Assembly (NCBI GenBank): GCA_015680685.1
Contig: MNCI01000270.1
Coordinates: 176,200-240,199, forward strand
Direction of reading: 5' to 3'
Source: Gnetum montanum
Lineage: Eukaryota > Streptophyta > Gnetopsida > Gnetales > Gnetaceae
DNA: 64,000 nucleotides
This document shows positions 55,640 to 64,000 of the stretch, in pieces (within the stretch, counting starts at the first letter, position 1; every line of letters begins with the position of its first letter). The notes under the pieces were generated by a model. It was not told where the DNA came from, did not search any database, and was given only the letters and a program-made list of their open reading frames with translations. The position numbers and the translations under genes were made by a program.

Positions 55640-56780
55640 GTTGACCAACTGCTTTTTATTTGGGCTCTCAGGTTTCTAGATTAACATGGTCCCAGAGGGA
55701 AAGGGTTTGCCAATTATATAAGATCCCTTCCACAACATTTGGAACTTTATTTTTTGGGGTACATGTGTGGGGTTCTAGTAGAGAACCTTATCTCTTGGTT
55801 GAAATTTTACTTTTTGAATTCTTAGGTTATGTCATTGCTTGTTGAATGCCTTGTGCACTTCATTCAAAGATAGGACCACTAATTGGATTTCATCTAGCAC
55901 ATTCAGGTTGATAAATCTTTCTTTCTATGCTAGGCTTAGGTCAAGATTCTCTTCACATGCTGTTGAGAGTGTATGGAGCTCAGATTGAATTGGGAGTGTT
56001 GGAATTTTTCCATACACTAGCTCATAGGGAGAGTAGCCAATAGGAAGTTTTCATGTTGAGCGGTAGGCCCAAAAGGCATTGTTGAGTTTTGTGCTTTAGT
56101 CTCTTCTAGATTTGCTTATGGTCCTTATTAGGATCTTTGTGATCTCCTTGTTAGCTACCTTTGCTTGATCGTTGGCTTGGGGGTGATAGGGTGTTGTTAA
56201 TTTATGTTCGACCCCCAAGTGTTACATAAGTTTTCAAAATATGGCACCTGTACAATGAGTTCCATTGTCAAAAATTAGTGCACATGGTGCCCCAAACCTA
56301 TTTACAACATTTTGTTGTACAAATATAGTAATACTGGATGATGTATAGTTGGTGACAGCTGCTGCTCCTGTCCATTTGATGTAGTAGTCAATTGCTATGA
56401 TGATATATGCCTTTCCATTGGACATGGATGCAATGGGATCCATGAAGTCAATGCCTCATATGTCAAAGGGTTCTAGTGGTTGAATCCAATATTGAGGATC
56501 CTTTATTCATACGATCATCCCACCATCTTGTTGATAGCATTCACAAGGTTAGACAAACTAGTGGGCATCCCTAAATATTGTAGGCCAATAGTATTCTACC
56601 ATCAAGATTGTTATGGTCGTGTATCTCCTAGCATAGTGGCCTTTGCAAGGGCCTTCATGAGTATCTTGGAGAATGTGTAGTTGATCTACATTAGGGACAC
56701 ACCAATGAACCTGGCCATCGGCACACACCTTGTCAAGATGTCCATTGATTTCCATGTAGTACTTCACTTGATGAAGAAAC
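55640..56780 (-). pseudogene. G2 integrase
   Basis: The zinc-binding region at 56767-56558 reads QLHILQDTHEGPCKGHYARR and YYWPTIFRDAH. The core at 56443-56234 reads MDPIASMSNGKAYIIIAIDY and FGAPCALIFDNGTHCTGAIF, containing the second catalytic Asp (DNGT). Beyond 56234 the frame is broken, but similarity to the C-terminal region continues to about 55640. Integrase inserts the element DNA into the genome; this copy is interrupted. Confidence 0.75.
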
Positions 56781-56782
56781 TA

Positions 56783-57445
56783 TTATTTCTTCCTAAAGTC
56801 CAAACCCTGTGGCATCTCCTGAGTAAGAAGGTAAGTGAGGGTGTCATCGTACCATTTTGTTTCTACAAACATGTGTTCATTTATTGCTCCTGTAAAGAGG
56901 AGTTCATTTATAAATTGATCAGAGAGTAGGCTCTCATCCTCTTTATTATCCCATCTTAACCAAGAGAGATGGTTAGCAACCACATTCTCAATCCTTTTTT
57001 GATCTTCCATTATGAGATTGAATTCCTGCAAGATCACAAGCCATCGTATGATATAAAGGCTCACCATTAGCTTGTTCATTAGGAAGCGAATGACACTATG
57101 ATCTGTGTGTACAAATACTTTATAGCCAAGCACATAGTGCCTAAACTTTTTGAGAGCATACACCACTGGCATTAGTTCCTTCTTAGTTGTGGTGTAATTC
57201 AACTGTGCACCCACAATGCTTTGGGTCATGTAGTGTATGTAATATGGATGTTTCTTATCGTCCAACTGTGTTAGCATGGCTCCTATGGCATAATTAGATG
57301 TCTCCATCATTATGTAAAATGGTCTAGACCAATATAGTGCCCGTAGAATTGGAGTTTCCATAAGTTTGTCTTTTAGTTGTTGGAATGCATGGTCACACTC
57401 CTTGGTCCAGATGAATGAAGCATCTTTCTTTGTAAGCTCGACCAA
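56783..57445 (-). pseudogene. G2 RNase H domain and linker, long open frame
   Basis: This is the longest ORF in the window (220 codons). It reads FIWTKECDHAFQQLKDKLME, NYAIGAMLTQLDDKKHPYYI, QLNYTTTKKELMPVVYALKK and VHTDHSVIRFLMNK. These are the plant gypsy RNase H blocks, with TDHS the last active-site motif. The Asp of the first motif is replaced (METSNYAIGA where DASDxAxGA is usual). The end reaches the linker to integrase (ETKWYDDTLTYLLTQ). Confidence 0.82.
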
Positions 57446-57449
57446 AAAC

Positions 57450-58572
57450 TTTTCAATCTTAGAGAAATTCTCTATGAACCATCGATAGCAGCCAATGTGT
57501 CCAAGGAATGATCAGATGTCTTTAACTATCTCTACTTGGGTGTGTGATTCCTTAGATGACCCTTATCTCTATAGGGTGTACCTCAATCCTAGCTTGAGTA
57601 ATTTTGTGCCCCAATACTATGCCTTCCTGGACCATTAATTGGATTTTTGGCCAATTGAGCCTAAGGTTTTTTTCAACACATATTTTTAGTACTTTCTGAA
57701 GGTGAACCAGGGCTTACTCAAATGTAGCACCATAGGTAGAGAAGTCATCCATAATGACCTCTACCCTACTACTAATTTGTTGTTGAAAAATACAAAGGAC
57801 TAGGTGTTGGAATTTTACAAGGGCATTACATAGACCAAACGAAATCTTAAAATATGCAAAAGTCCCCTAGGAACTTGTGATGTTGTCTTGGCCTAATCTT
57901 TTGTCATAATTTGGATTTGGTTATAGCCACTATCACCATCCAAGAAGCTATAATAGCAATGCCCAGAAATGGTGTCCAACACTTGGTCCACAAATGGCAA
58001 TGGAAAATGATCTTTAAATGTTGCCATATTCAATAGCCTAAGGTTGATTTAGACTTGCCACTTGCCACATTTCTTTGACACAATTACAAGTGGGCTAACC
58101 CACTCACTATCCTCAATGGGATAAATGAACCCCACCTTGAGAAGTTGTTCTATTTTCTCTTTGAAGATTTACTTTAACTTGGGGTTTAGTTGCCTTTGTG
58201 GCTACCTTCTTGGCCTCATGGCTAGGTCAGTGTAAATGCGATGTTGGCATATCCTTGTATATATTTCAATTAGCTTAGGATATGACCAAGAAAGGCTGTG
58301 AGCCATTTTTTGACCACCTGCAACAGCTTGTCTTTTTGTTTAGGAGCAAGATTTACATTGATTATAATTAGTTTGCCATTATTTAAAAATACATACTTCA
58401 TGTTGACTGGTAGAGTTTTTAACTCTAGGGACTCTTGCTTGAAATTGTCAGGGATTCCCAACTCTTCCCAATAGGTGTCATCCTCTTTATCATAAGAGAG
58501 TTGGTGATGAACTTGCTCAAGTTCATCCATACCTTCAATATAAGCACATGTTAAGCTCTTAGAAGGTTCCAT
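57450..58572 (-). pseudogene. G2 reverse transcriptase
   Basis: The intact frame 58572-58270 carries LELKTLPVNMKYVFLNNGKL and PKQKDKLLQVVKKWLTAF, the Athila-type entry to the polymerase. The catalytic MDD is at 57744-57752 (VIMDDFSTYGATFE). Between these the frame is interrupted repeatedly. Converts element RNA to DNA when functional; not functional here. Confidence 0.75.
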
Positions 58573-58719
58573 GCATAGTGTGTTGCTATTTGAGTTAGCT
58601 ATTAGCCACTGGGTGCCCTCCTATTTTATAGCTGCTGTGTATAGGCACCTTTGGATATCAGTTTCATGCACACACTGATTACATGCTTTGAGGAATGTAC
58701 TTTTAATGGACTAGATTTT

Positions 58720-58980
58720 CTACACACAATTGCACTTGTTATCATTGTATGTGATGCATGGAACATGTTTCTTCTCTAGTTGTCCAAATTCAGTTTCCTT
58801 AGAGATTTCTAAGAAGAGGTTCCTAATGCCCATTTGTGCATTAATAGTGCTTAACCAAGCCCTTCCCATAATGATGGGAAAGTCACCTTTGTAGTTCTCA
58901 ACCTTAATCATCAGAAAATCGGTAGGATAAGACCATCCAAAAATTGTGGTTACAATGTCTTCCGCTAATCCCAAAGGCAC
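58720..58980 (-). pseudogene. G2 retropepsin-like region
   Basis: Reads MPLGLAEDIVTTIFGWSYPT, DFLMIKVENYKGDFPIIMGR, AWLSTINA. PLG...DV...V...FP.DF.V......PIILGRPFL-type sequence is the second half of the Athila/gypsy aspartic protease. The catalytic DSGA part should be upstream, near 59040-59100 (LILVLMSISSLI), where the frame is degraded. Confidence 0.65.
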
Positions 58981-60199
58981 AATGATTGATTAGTCTACCA
59001 ATTTCAAATAGATATTTCTCTTTTTTAGAGGTGGTAGGTTCCAGACCTTGTACATGTTATAAGAGATGAGATTGACATCAAAACCAAAATCAAGGAGAGC
59101 CTTGCATGGTTCATGTTTAGTGATCTGCAAGTAAATAAGAGGACTTCCCAATCAAATCTTTTAGTAGAAAGGTTGCCAGCCTTAATCCAATTAAAAATAG
59201 CATGATTTAACATCACAGTGTGGATTTGAGGTGGTGTTTGATTTGAAGAGTGCTCGAAGGTGTTTGATGCAGAGGATGAGGGTGTTGGAGATACAAGATG
59301 ACTAGCCACATTAGGCTGTGAGGGTTTTGGAGGAATGTTGGATCAGAAAAATGGTCATTTCATGGATTGATTATCTGAACCATTTGGCTAGAAGGCTGGT
59401 TGTAAATTTACAACCCTTGTAGCATTTTTTTTTCTACAAATAATTTACAACTCTCGTAACATTTTGTTACTATGGTTGTGAGGGAATTTTGCCCTGCATG
59501 GACAAAGAAGGAGGTAACTGCGTTAAGGGTGGAGGGATGTGTGCAAATGGATGTAGAGGATGGCAAGGATATGGGTGCTCCTCTTAAGTAGATGGTGAAT
59601 GAGTTTGATGGTACTCTAGAGGGTAATAATGATGTTGGAATGAGGCATGACTTGCAAAGCTTCGTGGAGAAATGGGTTGTTGAACATAGTACTTGTATGG
59701 ATCTAGTTGCCTATAAGGGTACTGCTGTCTTGATAGTGGCATTCCCCATAATTGTGGTTGGTGCCACTACTGGTATTACTTGTACATTTGTGGTGGAGCT
59801 CCACTTGGATAAAAAGCTTGTTGTTGCTGGTGGAACTACCTTGGATTGCCTTGAGGACAAGACAATCATCTAGATGCTTGCCTACGTGCTAGTTGCAGAT
59901 TCAACACATACACCCCAGACTCTTGTAAGTGTGACACTAGAGGGAAACATCCCTTTAGATGTTCATATTAATAGATGTCACATCCAACATCATCATTAGA
60001 GTTTGTCTTTACAAATTCTTCTACTACAACAACTTTTCCCTTACCTCTCTAGTAGGCATGTTCAGCTTCTTTCCACCTCCTATGGTCATGATTACTATTC
60101 TACTCTTTGGATGCTTCATCAATATTGATAGTAGTTTAGAATTTCTCATCTAAAGAGTTCCATAATTTATCAACCTTTGTTGAAATATTAGAAACAGAT

Positions 60200-61709
60200 T
60201 TTTGGATAGGCAAGGTTTTCTTGTTCATCACTTTGTCTTGTGGTGACTCTTCCTCCTTACAGAATCAAACCTCCCTTTTTCTGATGGAAGGATACCTATT
60301 ACATTTTTCTATACTTTTCATTTGTTGCAATTCATCTTTTTCTTTTGCTATTTGCTCTATTAGCCTTTGTATATGATGAGCTCTTAGTTCGGATAGTCTC
60401 CCTTGGGCATAAATCCAAAGAGTTCTTCTAGTTTTTGCTCTAAGCCCATCTATGATGTGGTAGAGTTATTCTCTTTGAGAATAACCATGGCTAGGACATT
60501 GATGTAAGAGAGAATAATATCTACCCATGGTAGCATCCAAGGATTCACGTGTTCCATGTTTCTAGCCTTGGATTTGCTTTCTCAAATTGGACACTCTAGA
60601 GTATGTTTGGTAATTTTCATTAAATAGCTCAAGAATTGTACTCCATTGGTGGATAGATTTTAGCTCTAAGGATTGGTACTAGCTTTCAACCTCCTTGATG
60701 AGTGTCCTAGGAAGAAGTTTGAGTTTCTACCAATCATTTCCAATGTTCTACAAAGCATAGGCATTGTAAAAAACTTGTAGATGTGCGTGCGGGTCAAAAT
60801 TATACCCCCCCTTAAATCTTGGGATATTGTTAATGTCTAAGCACTTAATTTGACTATCTTTCACATGCCTAGTTTGAATCTTAACTATCTTTGCAATGTT
60901 AAGTATGCTTTGAGTTGCCAACAAAGGTTCATCATCATCAGTATTTCATTGTTGTCAATGATGTCCTCTATTACCCCTTCATTCATTATGGGCTTAATGA
61001 TCAGTGTTATTGTCTCGTTGAGCACCTCCATCATGGTTATTCTTTCTGTGACATCTTTCAAAACCAAAAGAAGAGGATGCAAATGAAGAGAATGAAGAGG
61101 GAGGAGGATTTCCATCACCATGGTGTCTACCAAGTCCCATTTAGTTGTCATGGCCACGTTCATAGATTTCTTATTATCTTAATGCTTGCCCGAGATCCTA
61201 CCTTGATTACCATTTTTTCCTGAACTTGGAAGGTTGATAGTAGAATGTAGATTCAAGTTCACACCCCCATCATTAGTAACTAGGGGTGGAGAATTTTCAT
61301 GTTGAGAGCCTTTAGAGAAAGGGCCCTCATAATCATCTTAGTTTAGTAGGAACAAGGAATTGGTGAACCATTTCCCCTTCACAGCCTCATGATGCTTCTC
61401 CTGATGTTGATTTCTCTTACATTGTGTGTCAATGGAATGGTAGTCCCTAGTTTCATAACCATTCACAATGTATTCCTCTTGAAGATCATGGATGCCTAAC
61501 TTTGTAAGAGTTTGAAGTAGCATCATGGGCATAGATCGATTAAGGGGCATTACAATGTTGCCCTCCATATCACACCATTACAGTTGCTCATCCTAGTGTA
61601 GGGTGAAGGTGAAATCAAGAACATACTCATCTAGATGAGTATATACCGCCTTGCATTGTTGTGAGACCGACTATTTGACATCTTCATGCTTAGGAGAAGA
61701 AGAAGACAT
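60200..61709 (-). pseudogene. G2 gag remnant
   Basis: The start is MSSSSPKHEDVK at 61709. A gag core between about 60800 and 60460 reads PHAHLQVFYNAYAL, LLPRTLIKEVESQY, and ESLDATMGRYYSLLHQCPSH, similar to the plant retrotransposon gag domain. Frames are broken. Gag proteins form the particle that packages element RNA. Confidence 0.65.
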
Positions 61710-61838
61710 TTTGCAAACAAATAAAATATCAATGTGCTTTTGTAATTATATGTTGTGTGAGAGTGATGTTGACCTTAGGTTCATCCAATGATATTAATTA
61801 TGTTCACTAATTGTAGATAGCACACATTTCAACAAACA

Positions 61839-61859
61839 GAAGTCCCTGACAATGGCACC
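61839..61859 (-). other. Primer binding site of G2
   Basis: The minus strand reads GGTGCCATTGTCAGGGAC, a mutated form of the GGCGCCGTTGCCGGGGA primer site of Athila-type elements (complementary to tRNA-Asp). It lies a few bases after the inferred LTR end at 61865. The three differences in this stretch are transitions. Confidence 0.7.
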
Positions 61860-61864
61860 GATCA

Positions 61865-62820
61865 TGAGTGGTTGAGGTACCCCTACGCCCAACGATACGG
61901 ATTATGAAGATAACATGCATGATCCGGTCGAATTCCATGGACTCTATAGTTTCTGGTACACTAGTTTTGTAGGAAGTGAAGCTTGCCCTAAGGTCATTTA
62001 TTATCTTTCCAAATACACTTGTGATTGCACAAAGGTATGGTTAAGTGTAATTAAGGCATATGATTTTTATTGTTTTATGTTCTTTGGTGCTTAGAGTAGA
62101 GAGATGGAATAATTTAACAACTAATCTAATTTAACCACTTAATTAGTCTCTAACTAATCATAACATAAGCATCTAGTCCCACTTTCCATACACATCCTGA
62201 ACCCATATATCCATTACTATGTTATCAAGCACCACGCTACTGGGCACACCAAGTAATAATGCTACTAGAATTACCAAGTGAATACTTATGTACTTATGTA
62301 CTTATGCTCGAAGCGATCGTACTGATGTACTTAATCTATTTAGCTTAATTACTAAACTAATTGCTTGAAGTCTTATTTATCTTAATTAATTACATATTTC
62401 ATGAAAATAATAAATGCATAAAGAAATCATTAATCTATTCTAAGTTCTACAAGGTTTGATCAAAAGGCTCATCTTTATTGTTGTTGTACACACTAGTGTG
62501 GTTCAGGTACAACAATGCTCAAATAAAGATCCATATACTTTCTAACTTCTATTGGAGGCACTCAAAAAAATATTCTAATTTTCAAATGGATAAATTGCAA
62601 GAGCTCTGCTACTACTATGACTTTATGATGCATAAACATGATTGGGAGCTCATATTTATAGTTTTTTCTATAGGACTGTGTTGATGGGGCCCCGTAGATG
62701 TACCAAACGCTATGTCGATGAGGTAACACCATGCAAATGAGGCCTCGTTGGTGAGGGCCTGTCGATGAGGCCACATCAATGGGGGCCCATCGATGCGATA
62801 CTTTGATGCTCATCACATGT
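61865..62820 (-). repeat. 5' LTR of G2 (extent uncertain)
   Basis: On the minus strand it ends CCACTCA just before the primer site. A related fragment occurs at 38850-39185. The right end was not found; 62820 marks the end of a degenerate run of GATGAGGCC/GATGGGGCCC-like motifs (62680-62800). It could extend further. Confidence 0.45.
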
Positions 62821-64000
62821 CAAATCATTCCATCCTTGGGAAGGCATCATGTGGTTAAATCCCATGTATCTAGATAACATGAAGTACATATGTAATGCAT
62901 GCTAGTAGGTTGGGATATTAAGTAACCTCTTCTCAATATGATCTTGTCCACGACTAGGTACACCCAGAAATGTTCAACAACTAACATGAAACCATCAAGA
63001 TTCTTCAAAATCACTCTTGCATGCTAGTGAGTTGAGACACCATACCCACCACCCAACTGTCCTCTTCACTGTATGATCTTGCTTATGACTAGGTATCACC
63101 AAGACATGTTTAATAGCTAACATGAAACCCAAGATTCTCCAAAACTATGTTTACATGCATATGAGTAGATGAACATTTAAAATGCAAGAATGCCTAAGAG
63201 ATAATCCTAACCAACTATGTGTCAATAGAAGGAACTCAAATAGAAATAATTCCATAATGTAGGCATAATCCCACATTGAAAAGGCCATGATAACATAAAG
63301 AATATACATAAATGACTTTTCTAAATTGATAAATTAAATGAGAACTTTTTTGTTAAGAGCCATCTAACTATGGATCATGAGCTACATTAGATTTTGATGG
63401 GGAAAAAGCCACACCAATTACCAAAGTTTGAACTTAGATAATTGGTGTCACTCAATCACCCTCAAAATCTACCCCAACTATGTAGATGTAGTAATGGAGT
63501 ACAACTAAACTATGTGATGAGAAGCTCCCATGGATTTGACAATCCAAGCTCTCTCAATGTCATAAAATAGAAAATGTGAACAAGAAAAGAAAATGAAAGC
63601 TTTATTCTGTTTCAAATGGAGAAATTATAGCTGAAAGGAAGTGAAAATTTTCAAGGACATACAAGAGATTCAATCAAATTCTCATAGACACTCAATCAAA
63701 GAAAACACACTCTCACATGGATGATGATTAAGTCACCTAGCGAAGACTCTATCTCTCTCTACTTTCTTCTCTCAACTTACCTCTCTCTTCCTAAACTCTC
63801 TTAACAAAAATGAAGGTCCAAGAGATCTATTTACATTCTTCCATGTCTCTTCATCTTCCCTTTTTAAAAATTTATATCATTAAAAACTTGTAGGAAAATG
63901 TCTCATGTATCTACAAGATGTCTTGGAGGAGAATGGGACATCTTTCATGAAAGTGGATGTTAACAGGTGAGACATCTTGACTTGGGAGGAGACTTCTTAC
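62821..64000. other. Right edge without recognised genes
   Basis: Only short open frames. Repeated phrases such as ATGCTAGTGAGTTGAGACACC / ATGCTAGTAGGTTGGGATATT and GACTAGGTA(C/T)(A/C)ACC(A/C)(A/C)(A/G)A near 62900-63110 indicate an internal duplication, perhaps in another LTR. Confidence 0.4.

Larger units (their letters stand above)
55620..61865 (-). mobile_element. Athila-like Ty3/gypsy element G2, minus strand, defective
   Basis: Order from right to left: LTR beyond 61865, primer site 61839-61859, gag (61709-60200), protease-like (58980-58720), reverse transcriptase (58570-57450), RNase H (57445-56990) and integrase (56990-55640). The ELKTLPVNMKYVFL motif and EVIMDDFSTYGATFE catalytic block are typical of the Athila group. 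A 3' LTR was not found. Many stops and shifts make it inactive. Confidence 0.83.

Noticed and set aside
59592-59873. Plus-strand 93-codon ORF
   Set aside because: It is antisense to the gag-protease linker of G2, with no start context or domain to support a gene.

Overview
The window looks like genomic DNA from a plant with a very large, repeat-rich genome. I favour a gymnosperm, probably a conifer, because of the kilobase-scale introns and the old, heavily mutated, nested retrotransposons. This is inference; no ribosomal, organellar or other taxonomic marker is present. All calls come from reading the sequence, with no similarity search.

Host gene. One nuclear protein-coding gene runs on the minus strand across at least 40 kb (42,867 down to 2,832 and off the left edge). 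I could place eight coding exons of 65 to 229 nt. Their phases join correctly at all seven introns, giving about 315 residues of a putatively plastid-targeted NAD(P)-binding Rossmann-fold protein (atypical short-chain dehydrogenase/reductase type). Intron 5 has the hallmarks of a U12-type AT-AC intron. The last exon or exons lie outside the window or were missed.

Mobile DNA in the introns. The introns are filled mainly by one L1-like LINE family, here called family A: a left-edge copy (1-1062, minus), LINE-A1 (3103-10691, plus), LINE-A2 (12939-18915, plus), LINE-A4 (20663-21472, 5'-truncated, plus), LINE-A5 (about 24075-27960, minus), a fragment at 30605-31475 (minus) and LINE-A3 (about 31750-37340, plus). 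A second LINE family (B), two RTE-type 3' fragments, a tRNA-SINE-like insert, a 1185-bp solo LTR with perfect target duplication, a Ty1/copia fragment and a 640-bp foldback hairpin are also present. Family B, in intron 7, was split by LINE-A2, by a 1.3-kb unidentified insert and by LINE-A4.

Upstream of the gene (43-64 kb). This part contains a copia-type LTR with a Met-tRNA primer site, a complete but defective Ty3/gypsy element (45,597-54,179) with two LTRs of unequal length, and an opposite-strand Athila-like Ty3/gypsy element (about 55,620-61,865 plus an LTR further right).

Most unusual observation. Family A LINEs carry, after the reverse transcriptase and its zinc-finger region, an uncharacterised conserved module. 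In three copies this is followed by a coiled coil and a DnaJ (J-domain)-like segment at the extreme C-terminus. LINE-A2 has a different tail without the J-like part. ORF1 and ORF2 of the family meet at an ATGA stop/start overlap, seen in four copies. All copies are inactive: the catalytic YADD of the reverse transcriptase is altered or deleted in every copy where the site can be assessed.
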